DNA of 64,000 bases from Paenibacillus durus ATCC 35681 (GTDB taxonomy: Bacteria > Bacillota > Bacilli > Paenibacillales > Paenibacillaceae): NCBI RefSeq assembly GCF_000993825.1, contig NZ_CP011114.1:248001-312000 (forward strand), in the 5' to 3' direction. Numbering within the stretch: the stretch's first letter is position 1; each line of letters begins with the position of its first letter. Below, piece after piece: positions 50,518-63,386 of this stretch. The notes under the pieces are model-generated. The model ran no database searches, was not told where the DNA came from, and was given only the letters and a program-made list of their open reading frames with translations. The translations under genes and the position numbers were made by a program.

Positions 50518-50681
50518 GGGTCTCCTCCTTCAGGCTATGAGCTTGGTATTAATGTAACCCGTTTACTTGCAAACCATGTACTCCGCTTCCTCGTTCGGCA
50601 AGACGATATGCTGTTCAGTTAATTCGTCGGTATGATAGAGTAAAAATAAAGAACGCACGCTGAGCAAAAGGAGCAAACGAC

Positions 50682-51536
50682 ATGGAACTTGTTTTTGTCT
50701 ATGGAACATTACGGCAGGGAGAAGAAAATCATCATCTAATGGATAATGCCCGGCTGGTTGCGCTCATAGCGTGGACCCGGGGGATTTTGATGGATACGCG
50801 GCGCGGCTATCCGGCTATGGTGGAAGAAGGCTCAGGCGTTGTGGCTGGCGAGCTGTACGAAGTGACGCCGGAGATGATGATCCGGTTGGACGAACTGGAG
50901 GACTTTCACGGTCCCGGGAATCCGGCGAATGAATATGAGCGGATCAGAACGGAAGTAACGACCGACAGCGGAAAGCGGGAAGCGTGGGTGTATGTATACC
51001 GGGAGCGAAAGCATGATGTGATTGATCAAGGGGATTGGAAGCTGCATTTGCTGAGGCAGAAAGCGAAAGTGCTTTATTTTGCCTATGGAAGCTGTATGGA
51101 TATGGAGAGGATTACGCTCGCCGGAGCTGCCGAATGGTTCGCCGATGTGAGAGGACGCGGAGCAGCCGAGGGGTTTAATCTCCAATTTACGTATTGGGCC
51201 GAGGACGGGGGACGTGCCGATCTTGTCGAGACCGGAGGCAGGACGGAGGGGAAGCTCTACTATATACCTGCCGAATGTCTTGACAGATATTTATTTCTTC
51301 GGGAAGGTGTACACAGCGGGAAATATCGTCCTGCAGTTATCCCTGTTCAGTGCGCTGACGGCAGCATGCAGGATGCGGTAACGTTCGTGGTTGTAGACAA
51401 AGGCTCTGAGTTGTCTCCACCCGGGCATTATCTCCAGGAGATTTTGCGCGGAGCGCAGCCGATCGTGTCTGCAGAGTATTATGCGGGATTGGAAGACCGC
51501 GTCTGGAAGGAGTATGGATTCCGGCTTGATGAATAA
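50682..51536 (+). CDS. tandem gamma-glutamylcyclotransferase (AIG2-like) protein
   Basis: 284 residues with two GGCT domains. The first starts VFVYGTLRQGEENHHLM (residues 4-20) with a GELYEVTPEMMIRLDELEDF acidic site. The second starts at about residue 128 with LYFAYGSCMDMERI and has GKLYYIPAECLDRYLFLREG. B. subtilis YkqA has the same two-domain layout. It probably acts on gamma-glutamyl amines or peptides; the substrate is not predictable. AAAAGGAG before the ATG. The second domain has no clear catalytic Glu at the usual place and may be regulatory. Confidence 0.83.
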   Translation: MELVFVYGTLRQGEENHHLMDNARLVALIAWTRGILMDTRRGYPAMVEEGSGVVAGELYEVTPEMMIRLDELEDFHGPGNPANEYERIRTEVTTDSGKREAWVYVYRERKHDVIDQGDWKLHLLRQKAKVLYFAYGSCMDMERITLAGAAEWFADVRGRGAAEGFNLQFTYWAEDGGRADLVETGGRTEGKLYYIPAECLDRYLFLREGVHSGKYRPAVIPVQCADGSMQDAVTFVVVDKGSELSPPGHYLQEILRGAQPIVSAEYYAGLEDRVWKEYGFRLDE

Positions 51537-51596
51537 GGCTTGTTAGGGATATTTCCTATTTAAGCATAAAAAATAATTAATTTCGCAAAATAATAC

Positions 51597-51625
51597 TTGC
51601 GCTTCTTTTGTATTCATGATATATT
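51597..51625 (+). promoter_or_regulatory. rRNA operon promoter P1
   Basis: TTGCGC, 17-bp spacer, TATATT. Confidence 0.65.
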
Positions 51626-51680
51626 CTAATTCCGGCCAAGAAATACGAGTTCTGGTTCGAAAGAAATTTCAAAAAAGAGC

Positions 51681-51709
51681 TTGCATTAAACGGTCGGATA
51701 TGATATATT
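51681..51709 (+). promoter_or_regulatory. rRNA operon promoter P2
   Basis: TTGCAT, 17-bp spacer, TATATT, 84 bp after P1. The leader that follows has a TGATCTTTGAAAACTGAAC stretch typical of Firmicute rrn leaders, repeated in similar form before the 23S gene. Confidence 0.75.
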
Positions 51710-51870
51710 ATAAAAGTTGCTGCTGAGGCAAAGTTGAACGGCGGCAAACAAGTTTGATCTTTGAAAACTGAACAACGAGTGAGTGGGAATTCGCTTTTGG
51801 CGAGTTCCAAAATGAAGAGAAGAAATTCTCGTCAGATGTTTCAAAATGAGCGAATCGCTCTTTCAATACT

Positions 51871-56568
<4,698 letters not shown>

Positions 56569-56715
56569 AACAACGCAATGTTTCGTTTCGATCCAGTTTT
56601 CAGGGAGCAAGAACTCTGGTTGATGTAACCCTAGCGGTTGCGGTAAACCGGAGTTGCGATCAGCATTTGGCGATGCTGAACACCTGATATATGCATTTGC
56701 AATGACAAATGCCCG

Positions 56716-56832
56716 TTTGGTGGCGATGGCGGAGGGGTTCCACGCGTACCCATCCCGAACACGACCGTTAAGCCCTCCAGCGCCGATGGTACTTGGACCG
56801 AAGGGTCCTGGGAGAGTAGGACGCTGCCAAGC
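56716..56832 (+). rRNA. rrf: 5S ribosomal RNA
   Basis: 117 bp starting TTTGGTGGCGATGGCGGAGG, with CCCATCCCGAACACGACCGT and ending GGACGCTGCCAAGC. Confidence 0.96.
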
Positions 56833-56891
56833 GGACACAACATATATTCGTTGTGGTGTTTTTTACCGCGACGGTTACATATTACCTAAAA

Positions 56892-56969
<78 letters not shown>

Positions 56970-56971
56970 GG

Positions 56972-57044
56972 TCCCTGATAGCTCAGTTGGTAGAGCACTC
57001 GACTGTTAATCGAGTTGTCACAGGTTCGAGTCCTGTTCGGGGAG
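56972..57044 (+). tRNA. tRNA-Asn (GTT)
   Basis: 73 nt, anticodon GTT in CGACTGTTAATCG, CCA not encoded. Confidence 0.94.
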
Positions 57045-57111
57045 TTACCTTTCCGGAAAGTATAATAGACAGAAATGTTTATAGTGCTTTCCGGGGTACC
57101 TTACATATCAT

Positions 57112-57200
57112 GGAGAGGTGTCCGAGTTGGCCGAAGGAGCACGATTGGAAATCGTGTAGGCGTCAAAAGCGTCTCGAGGGTTCGAATCCCTCTCTCTCCG
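57112..57200 (+). tRNA. tRNA-Ser (GGA)
   Basis: 89 nt with long variable arm, anticodon GGA in CGATTGGAAATCG; CCA not encoded. Confidence 0.94.
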
Positions 57201-57247
57201 TTGGATTCGTTTGCCGCAAGAGATGATATTGATACACGTTATAGCAT

Positions 57248-57322
57248 GGCCCGTTGGTCAAGTGGTTAAGACACCTCCCTTTCACGGAGGTAACAGGGGT
57301 TCGAATCCCCTACGGGTCACCA
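57248..57322 (+). tRNA. tRNA-Glu (TTC)
   Basis: 75 nt, anticodon TTC, CCA encoded. Confidence 0.95.
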
Positions 57323-57329
57323 ATTATAT

Positions 57330-57405
57330 GGAGGCTTAGCTCAGCTGGGAGAGCATCTGCCTTACAAGCAGAGGGTCGGGGGTTCGATCCCCTCAGCCTC
57401 CACCA
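57330..57405 (+). tRNA. tRNA-Val (TAC)
   Basis: 76 nt, anticodon TAC, CCA encoded. Confidence 0.95.
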
Positions 57406-57428
57406 TAAATCAATACTCTTATTACTGA

Positions 57429-57506
<78 letters not shown>

Positions 57507-57532
57507 ATCTTCTTAACAAAGAAGTGCCTCGT

Positions 57533-57609
57533 GGAACCGTGGTGTAGAGGCCTAACATGCCTGCCTGTCACGCAGGAGATCGCGGGTTCGAATCCCGTCG
57601 GTTCCGCCA
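57533..57609 (+). tRNA. tRNA-Asp (GTC)
   Basis: 77 nt, anticodon GTC, CCA encoded. Confidence 0.95.
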
Positions 57610-57657
57610 TTTGATTTATCTGTTCTTGTACAACCATTTACCGAATCATTTAATTAT

Positions 57658-57734
57658 GGCGGTCGTGGCGAAGGGGTTAACGCACCGGATTGTGGCTCCG
57701 GCATTCGTGGGTTCAAGTCCCATCGATCGCCCCA
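57658..57734 (+). tRNA. tRNA-His (GTG)
   Basis: 77 nt including the extra G(-1) paired with C73; anticodon GTG, CCA encoded. Confidence 0.94.
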
Positions 57735-57752
57735 TTGATTAATTTGTACTGT

Positions 57753-57827
57753 TGGGGATTAGCCAAGCGGTAAGGCAACGGACTTTGACTCCGTCATGCA
57801 TAGGTTCGAATCCTATATCCCCAGCCA
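57753..57827 (+). tRNA. tRNA-Gln (TTG)
   Basis: 75 nt, anticodon TTG, starts with U1-A72 as usual for Gln, CCA encoded. Confidence 0.94.
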
Positions 57828-57897
57828 CTTCACCCCAAAAAGTGAAGTTAAGCTTAGATGATGATTCCGAGTGCTTTTCGGAGACCCCATCTTACGC

Positions 57898-57973
57898 GAG
57901 CCATTAGCTCAGTTGGTAGAGCACCTGACTTTTAATCAGGGTGTCGAAGGTTCGAGTCCTTCATGGCTCACCA
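57898..57973 (+). tRNA. tRNA-Lys (TTT)
   Basis: 76 nt, anticodon TTT, CCA encoded. Confidence 0.95.
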
Positions 57974-57985
57974 TGTTTTATCTTT

Positions 57986-58073
<88 letters not shown>

Positions 58074-58080
58074 TATCTTT

Positions 58081-58155
58081 GCGGACGTGGCTCAGCGGTA
58101 GAGCATCGCCTTGCCAAGGCGAGGGTCGCGGGTTCGATTCCCGTCGTCCGCTCCA
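58081..58155 (+). tRNA. tRNA-Gly (GCC)
   Basis: 75 nt, anticodon GCC, CCA encoded. Confidence 0.95.
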
Positions 58156-58161
58156 TATTTT

Positions 58162-58238
58162 GCGCCCTTAGCTCAGCTGGATAGAGCGTTTGACTACGAA
58201 TCAAAAGGTCGGGAGTTCGAATCTCTCAGGGCGCGCCA
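58162..58238 (+). tRNA. tRNA-Arg (ACG)
   Basis: 77 nt, anticodon ACG (to be deaminated to ICG), CCA encoded. Confidence 0.95.
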
Positions 58239-58248
58239 CTTATATTAA

Positions 58249-58322
58249 CGGGATGTAGCTCAGCTTGGTAGAGCACCTGGTTTGGGACCAGGGGGTCGCA
58301 TGTTCGAATCGTGTCATCCCGA
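58249..58322 (+). tRNA. tRNA-Pro (TGG)
   Basis: 74 nt, anticodon TGG in GGTTTGGGACC; CCA not encoded. Confidence 0.94.
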
Positions 58323-58333
58323 TTTTCACCTTT

Positions 58334-58404
58334 GCGGGTGTAGTTCAATGGTAGAACTTCAGCCTTCCAAGCTGATAGCGTGGGTTCGATTCCCATCACC
58401 CGCT
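58334..58404 (+). tRNA. tRNA-Gly (TCC)
   Basis: 71 nt, anticodon TCC in CCTTCCAAG; CCA not encoded. Last gene of the rRNA-tRNA operon. Confidence 0.94.
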
Positions 58405-58415
58405 TACTGCGTCAA

Positions 58416-58447
58416 AAAGACTTCTGCGCTGCAGAGGTCTTTTTTTA
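58416..58447 (+). terminator. rho-independent terminator of the rRNA-tRNA operon
   Basis: GACTTCTGC / GCAGAGGTC stem with a 3-nt loop and eight T, directly behind the last tRNA. Confidence 0.9.
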
Positions 58448-58471
58448 TATACATCCGTATCCACAGTGTTC

Positions 58472-58672
58472 TTATACGGCTTTAGGTTTGCCGGGGAAGT
58501 TTTGGTTCGTTTCCTGGCGGGGAGCCGTTGCTTCTTCAAAGGGAACTGCTTTCTCCACGCTTCTCAGCTTTTTCAGAATGTCATACACACTCGTGATTTC
58601 TCTGGTGTCGATGATGATCTCTTTGCTGCCTGATCCCCCGGGCACTTTAAAACGCCAACGTTTATTTTCCAT
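58472..58672 (-). CDS. small conserved-looking protein, unknown function
   Basis: 66 residues. N-terminal MENKRWRFKVPGGSGSKEIII, then DTREITSVYDILKKLRSVEKAVPFEEA and a polar tail. GAGGTG 6 nt before ATG 58672 supports translation; the open frame extends 3 codons further upstream to a GTG. I do not recognise a family. It is convergent to the tRNA operon and divergent from the LysR gene. Confidence 0.6.
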   Translation of the reverse strand: MENKRWRFKVPGGSGSKEIIIDTREITSVYDILKKLRSVEKAVPFEEATAPRQETNQNFPGKPKAV

Positions 58673-58801
58673 CGGTTTCACCTCTTAAATGGATTTCTTT
58701 TGTAATTCCATCATAAGGGGAGAGGCCAATCATGTATAATGAAGGGAAATGATGGAGGACATCACTATGGCTGATAGCTAAAAAGAGGGGAGCGTGCCGG
58801 G

Positions 58802-59704
58802 ATGGATATTGGACTTCTGAAGGTGTTCAGGGCGGTCGCCGAGGAAGGAAGCATTTCAAAAGCGGCCCAGAGTCTTAACTATGTACAATCGAATGTGACG
58901 GCAAGAATTCAGCAGTTGGAGCAGGAGCTGAAGACTCCGCTCTTTTACCGGCACAGCCGGGGGATCACGCTGACCTCCGCGGGTCAGACCCTTATGACGT
59001 ATACCGAGAAGATTTTAAACCTGCTGGAGGAGGCGGAAAAAGCGGTTCTGGATTCGCCCATTCCCAAGGGCTCCATTACGGTTGGCTCCGATACGACGGC
59101 GGCGATACGCTTGCCCTCTATTTTATCCGCCTATCGCGGCAAATTTCCTGAGGTTGAAGTCCATCTGGATATCGGATCAACCGATCATCTCATCAATGCC
59201 GTCCTGCAGTATTCCGTTAACGGAGCCTTTGTCGATGGGCCAATCGAGCATCCGGACATTGTTCAGGAGCTTATCATTAACGAGCGTTTGGGTCTTATCA
59301 TACCGGAGACGATGGATTTTCGCGGGCTCCGAACCATTCAGGACAAGACACTGCTGATCTTGAACCCGGACTGCATGTATCGGCTGCGGTTTGAGGAGTG
59401 GCTCCGGGACGAAGGTTACCGTCTAGCCAAAGTCATGCAGTTCGGAACGATGGAAGGGCTGCTGGGCTGTGTAAAAGCGGGGATCGGCTTTGCCGTACTG
59501 CCTGTATCTTATTACAATAAGCTGAATGTCAAGGACGGCATCCGGTGCTATCCTTTTCCGGAGAGGTATCGGGAAGTTCCGACGGTTTTTATACGGCGGC
59601 GCGATCTGTACATGACGAGCGCCTTTCATAAATTTATCGAGGAGTTAAAGGAACATCTGCCGGAAGCGTTATCGTGCAGACCGGGCTTCGGAATCTTAGA
59701 GTAA
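58802..59704 (+). CDS. LysR-family transcriptional regulator
   Basis: 300 residues. The N-terminal winged helix-turn-helix (LLKVFRAVAEEGSISKAAQSLNYVQSNVTARIQQLEQELKTPLFYR, residues 5-50) and the periplasmic-binding-type effector domain (GSITVGSDTTAAIRLPSILSAYRGKFPEVEVHLDIG...) are clear. The target is unknown: the usual divergent partner here is only the small protein at 58672. A TATAAT at 58735-58740 may be its -10. ATG 58802 is preceded by AGAGGGGAG. Confidence 0.92.
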   Translation: MDIGLLKVFRAVAEEGSISKAAQSLNYVQSNVTARIQQLEQELKTPLFYRHSRGITLTSAGQTLMTYTEKILNLLEEAEKAVLDSPIPKGSITVGSDTTAAIRLPSILSAYRGKFPEVEVHLDIGSTDHLINAVLQYSVNGAFVDGPIEHPDIVQELIINERLGLIIPETMDFRGLRTIQDKTLLILNPDCMYRLRFEEWLRDEGYRLAKVMQFGTMEGLLGCVKAGIGFAVLPVSYYNKLNVKDGIRCYPFPERYREVPTVFIRRRDLYMTSAFHKFIEELKEHLPEALSCRPGFGILE

Positions 59705-59833
59705 TAAATCCGTCTTGATGTTTTTTTGTAACATTTAGGGATCAAAACTGGAATCAGTGCTTGACGAAATAATCCAAGGATCTAGAGTAAAGGGCTGAAG
59801 AAATTTTCAGCCCCTCCTCATCAAACCGTACGT

Positions 59834-61436
59834 CAGACTGTCTAACAACTGATTGCTGAGCATGCTTTAAAACGTGGGTTTATGCAATTTTGCTCAAATA
59901 AACGTCGTGCATATTAGATTTTGAACGAGCTTGGTCACTGAAGAGACGTATGAGGTCCTTCACGCCCTTTATTTTAATCAGTCTCTTGAAATTATAGGCA
60001 AGACAAATCAAATGGGTCTCAGTACCTACTGATGCCAACCCTCGTGTTAAAAAGTATGTATAGCCCAAGTGACGTTTCATCGTCCCGAAAGGGTGCTCAA
60101 CGATTGCCGTTCTTTGCTTATAAATATTACTTTGACTACGTGTATTTTCGGTAATCCGCTCGATCACTTCTTCGTCTTTAAGTCTGGTTACCACCCTTCC
60201 ACCTTTGGCAGACGTGCAGGACTCTTTTTGTCCGCAAATATCGAAGGCTTCGCAAGTGTAACGCCTATACTCTTTTCCATTTTGTTTTCCATTCCATTTG
60301 AAGGGTAATTCATAACCCAACGGGCAAATATATCTATCGTCGATGGCGTCATATTCAAAGTTCTCTTTATCAAATCCGCTTTCCACTTTGTTTTGCTTTC
60401 CCTTTTGCGGCTTAATTAAGAGTTCGGTGCTTTCGTCGACAACATCGATGATTTCAAGGTAATTATAATAGCCTGTATCGGCCAGAATTGTAGTTTTTTG
60501 ATCATGGAAAACTTGCTTTGTTTTCTCCGCCATATTGGATAGCTGTCCTTGATCGTTGACATCATTGACCGTATCGCAGTCTACGATCAGTTTATACTTG
60601 CTGTCCACCGCAGTTTGAACATTGAAACAAACTTCATGCTTCCCGTTGTTTTTCATTGATTTGGCATCCGGATCGGTAACACAAAGCTGCTTTTCACCTG
60701 TTTCCTTGAGTTTTTGTTTAATTACCTGCAACTCGTGCATTCTCTCTTGATAGACCTCTAACTTTTCCGTGATTTCCTGCTTTTTTTGGCGATTGTCCTC
60801 CATTAAAAAGTCATGCAAATAGGCATCGATTTTTTCATCGATATACTCTAGCTTCTTACTGACAATATTAGCATTAAAGTGTTGCTTTTTAGAGCAGTTC
60901 GCCTTTAATTTTGTGCCGTCAATCGCGACAAGTTGACCATCGATCAACCCGAAACCTTTTAACAGTAAGGTGAACTCTTTGAACAGCTTTTTTATAGCCG
61001 TTTGGTTATTCTTCATGAAAGCAGATAAAGTACCGTGGTCCGGATGGAGCTTGCTAATTAGCCACATCAGTTCAATGTTTCTTTTCGTTTCGGTTTCCAT
61101 CTTGCGAGAGGAACGGATGCCGTTCATATAACAGTAAAGATAGAGCTTGAGAAGATCTTCCCTGCGATAAGGTTTTTGCCCTGATTTGGTGCCCGAATAC
61201 ACCTGAAACCCCAATTCTTCCAGGGCCAAACTATCGACGTAAGCATCGATGACTCGGACAGGATTTTCTTCTTCTACAAAGTCGTCCAAAGTATTTGGCA
61301 GTAAATGAATTTGATGTCTATCTTCACCTTCAATATAAGGCATATACGCTCATCTCCTTTGATGTAGAGATTCGACAAAGCTCATCTATTTTCATGTCAA
61401 AAAACGAGGATTTTTTAATAATTGTTAGACAGTCTG
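59834..61436 (-). mobile_element. IS1182-family insertion sequence inside the intron
   Basis: 1603 bp with 15-bp perfect terminal inverted repeats CAGACTGTCTAACAA, flanked by the 4-bp direct repeat ACGT (59830-59833 and 61437-61440). Removing the element and one ACGT restores a canonical group II intron domain V, which confirms both the boundaries and the target duplication. Confidence 0.92.
59880..61343 (-). CDS. IS1182-family transposase
   Basis: 487 residues, apparently intact. The N-terminal region has HLLPNTLDDFVEEENPVRVIDAYVDSL and KPYRREDLLKLYLYCYMNGIRSSRKME. The DDE core has VAIDGTKLKANCSKK (first Asp), ILADTGYYN (second Asp) and IVEHPFGTMKRHLGYTYFLTRGL (Glu). A Cys-containing insert (YTCEAFDICGQKESC) lies between. 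All three catalytic residues and full length are present, so the element may still move. Confidence 0.95.
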   Translation of the reverse strand: MPYIEGEDRHQIHLLPNTLDDFVEEENPVRVIDAYVDSLALEELGFQVYSGTKSGQKPYRREDLLKLYLYCYMNGIRSSRKMETETKRNIELMWLISKLHPDHGTLSAFMKNNQTAIKKLFKEFTLLLKGFGLIDGQLVAIDGTKLKANCSKKQHFNANIVSKKLEYIDEKIDAYLHDFLMEDNRQKKQEITEKLEVYQERMHELQVIKQKLKETGEKQLCVTDPDAKSMKNNGKHEVCFNVQTAVDSKYKLIVDCDTVNDVNDQGQLSNMAEKTKQVFHDQKTTILADTGYYNYLEIIDVVDESTELLIKPQKGKQNKVESGFDKENFEYDAIDDRYICPLGYELPFKWNGKQNGKEYRRYTCEAFDICGQKESCTSAKGGRVVTRLKDEEVIERITENTRSQSNIYKQRTAIVEHPFGTMKRHLGYTYFLTRGLASVGTETHLICLAYNFKRLIKIKGVKDLIRLFSDQARSKSNMHDVYLSKIA

Positions 61437-61470
61437 ACGTGAGGTTTTCCCTCATACGGCTTTCCGATGT
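61437..61470 (-). other. split group II intron domain V (5' part)
   Basis: Minus strand reads AAGCCGTATGAGGGAAAACC then TCACGT; after the IS it continues TACGGTTTGATGAGG (59829 downward). Together these form the CCGTA...TACGG and GAGG/CCTC stem with GAAA loop and the AGC triad of domain V. The IS entered at the two-base bulge side, so the catalytic helix is split by 1.6 kb. Confidence 0.8.
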
Positions 61471-61492
61471 TCGTCATTCATGGGCATGCAGA

Positions 61493-62785
61493 TCACAAGA
61501 GCGCTTTAAGTCCCATCGTTTGAGCTAAGATTTTCACTTCTCGAACTGAACTCATCCACCTGTTGCGCTGGCGTTTCTTGGCATGCCACCGGGCAAGTCG
61601 CTGGAGAATGTACCAATCCAGTTTCGCAAGCTTCTGCTGGCTGTAAGGCGTGTAGTAGTAGTTGCGCCACCCCTGTATCTTCGGATTTAGCCATGCCACA
61701 TGATCGTTAAGCGACTTATGACGCATGGCCGGCGGAGCCAACCGCTCCTTTACTACTTCCCGTATGCGTTCTTCCGCTTTCCGGGTTAGCCACTGCTGGG
61801 TCGTATAGTACACCTTCCCTTGCGAGGTCTCTGCCTTTGTCTTTCGGTGGTGCAGCCCCAGGAAGTCGAATCCCTCCTCGCCAGTCCATAGTCCGACAAC
61901 CCGTGTCTTCGCCCTGTGCAAGGTCAGGTCCAGTCGCTCCATGATCGCTTGAATGAGAGCGTACGCACGGTCCGCTTCCTTCTTCGTCTTGCACACTACG
62001 ACCAGGTCGTCCGCATACCGGGTAAGTTCTCCAATCCCGCTGCCGTGACGCTCCCACAGGTTGTCGAAGTAATTCAGGTAGATATTCGCTAGAAGCGGCG
62101 AAATGACTCCGCCTTGCGGTGTTCCAAGGTCTGAGCGCCGGACGCTTCCTTCTTCCAGAACCCCAGCCTTCAGCCACTTCCTCACCAGTTTTAGTACACG
62201 TCTGTCGCTGATTCGCATTTCTACCAGCTTCATAAGCTTCTCCTGATTGATGTTGTCAAAGTAGCCTTGGATGTCGACGTCGACCACCCAATTGCCTTTC
62301 CGGTTACAGGCTTTCCGAATTCGTTCCAGCGCCTGCTTGGCGCTCCGCTTCGGTCGAAATCCAAAAGAGGATTCTTGAAAATCCGCTTCAAAGATGGGTT
62401 CCATGACCAGCTTCACTGCCATTTGTATGACCCGATCCCGGACAGTGGGGATGCCAAGCGGCCTCATTTTGCCATCCTTCTTCGGGATGTACTGCCGCCG
62501 CACTGGCTGAGGATGATACTTGCCGTCTTTCAAAAGCTGCTCACATTCGTGCAGGAATAGCTGCTCGCCGTACATTTCAATGTCCGCCAGCGTCTCTCCG
62601 TCCACGCCTACCGCTCCCTTGTTGCCCCGTACTCTCCGCCATGCTTCCCGCAAGATGTCCATCCGGTATACCTTGTCATACAGCGCGTGAAATCTGCGTT
62701 TCTTGTTTTCCTTGGCCGCATGACCTAGTTTCATTTGGAGTTGTTGAACGTTTTCCTTTGGTGTTGTTAGCCGTTTGGCATTCAC
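61493..62785 (-). CDS. ltrA: group II intron-encoded reverse transcriptase/maturase
   Basis: About 430 residues. The RT domain has RRQYIPKKDGKMRPLGIPTVRDRVIQMA, ESSFGFRPKRSAKQALERI, VVDVDIQGYFDNI, GTPQGGVISPLLANIYL and the catalytic RYADDLVV. The maturase X/GIIM domain follows (LNDHVAWLNPKIQGWRNYY). There is no HNH endonuclease domain after it, so mobility would use the replication-fork or single-strand route. GTG 62785 behind AAGGAGG is the start; the open frame further upstream is not translated. Intact, although the RNA partner is interrupted. Confidence 0.93.
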   Translation of the reverse strand: MNAKRLTTPKENVQQLQMKLGHAAKENKKRRFHALYDKVYRMDILREAWRRVRGNKGAVGVDGETLADIEMYGEQLFLHECEQLLKDGKYHPQPVRRQYIPKKDGKMRPLGIPTVRDRVIQMAVKLVMEPIFEADFQESSFGFRPKRSAKQALERIRKACNRKGNWVVDVDIQGYFDNINQEKLMKLVEMRISDRRVLKLVRKWLKAGVLEEGSVRRSDLGTPQGGVISPLLANIYLNYFDNLWERHGSGIGELTRYADDLVVVCKTKKEADRAYALIQAIMERLDLTLHRAKTRVVGLWTGEEGFDFLGLHHRKTKAETSQGKVYYTTQQWLTRKAEERIREVVKERLAPPAMRHKSLNDHVAWLNPKIQGWRNYYYTPYSQQKLAKLDWYILQRLARWHAKKRQRNRWMSSVREVKILAQTMGLKALL

Positions 62786-63314
62786 TGACTCGTACCTCCT
62801 TGTGAAACCTGAACAAAGCAGGGCTCCTTCCCTCCCGCAGGTTGTGTTGTCCTGCGATTCTTCGGTACTATGAGCCCCTCGGACTCCCTTCCTGCAGACC
62901 ACTCACTTCACCTGTTGAGCTTATAGAGCGTCTCTTTACGGTGTTTCAAAAAAAAACTCTGTGCAGGGGAGGGTATCCCCAGTTCACTGCATCCTCTTTC
63001 AGACCATGCCGCTCCCCATACGCCGGAGGATTCTTCGCTGTCGCTCCAAGTTCTAAACAGCTTCCGTGGCCTTCGTCCAATGATCCGAGACTCGGCTTCC
63101 TCTTCTCCCTCTTGCGAGGCCTTTTTGACGACGCGGCAGGATTCACTTTATGTTACGGCCTGGTATGTTGCTCGCCTTGTCTCTGACAAGTACTTTCGTC
63201 GATACGCTTCTACGCACAGATTTCGCCATACGCAGGTATCCTAGCTACACGGGGGCTTGGTCCCTCCCGTGACCGGACTTTCACCGGCTAGAAGATGCGT
63301 GCTTATCTGGGCAC
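62786..63314 (-). other. 5' structured part of the group II intron (domains I-III)
   Basis: No protein gene. Many short inverted repeats in the minus-strand RNA sense, starting with the GUGCC 5' end at 63314. Open frames seen here (for example 62842-63186 plus) are shadows of the RNA. Confidence 0.6.
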
Positions 63315-63386
63315 GCGAAAATGGAAAAACATCTGCTATTCCTGTAAAGTTGTAAGTCCCCACCCACAACGAAAAGGAATAGACAG

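Larger units (their letters stand above)
59787..63314 (-). mobile_element. group II intron, interrupted by IS1182
   Basis: Minus-strand element. The 5' end is GTGCCCAGATAAGC (from 63314 downward; GUGYG-like). About 530 nt of structured 5' domains follow (GCCGGTGAAAGTCCGG hairpin near 63275), then the maturase gene in domain IV. Domain V lies at about 61468-61437 continuing at 59833-59823. A domain VI-like GGGCTGA/TCAGCCC stem follows, and the end is ...CTTTAC at 59787. Without the inserted IS the intron would be about 1.92 kb, the usual size. It lies just upstream of an ISL3-type transposase and reads away from it. Exact ends are inferred. Confidence 0.8.

Noticed and set aside
50386..50622. 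Plus-strand 78-codon hydrophobic frame
   Set aside because: No ribosome binding site; the opposite strand carries a small gene with an excellent one.
51650..51665. GTTCTGGTTCGAAAG near the rRNA promoters as a SinR site
   Set aside because: Only one half resembles the box and spacing does not fit the 16-bp palindrome.
56569..56715. Extra tRNA or small RNA between 23S and 5S
   Set aside because: No cloverleaf; only the usual processing-stem inverted repeats.
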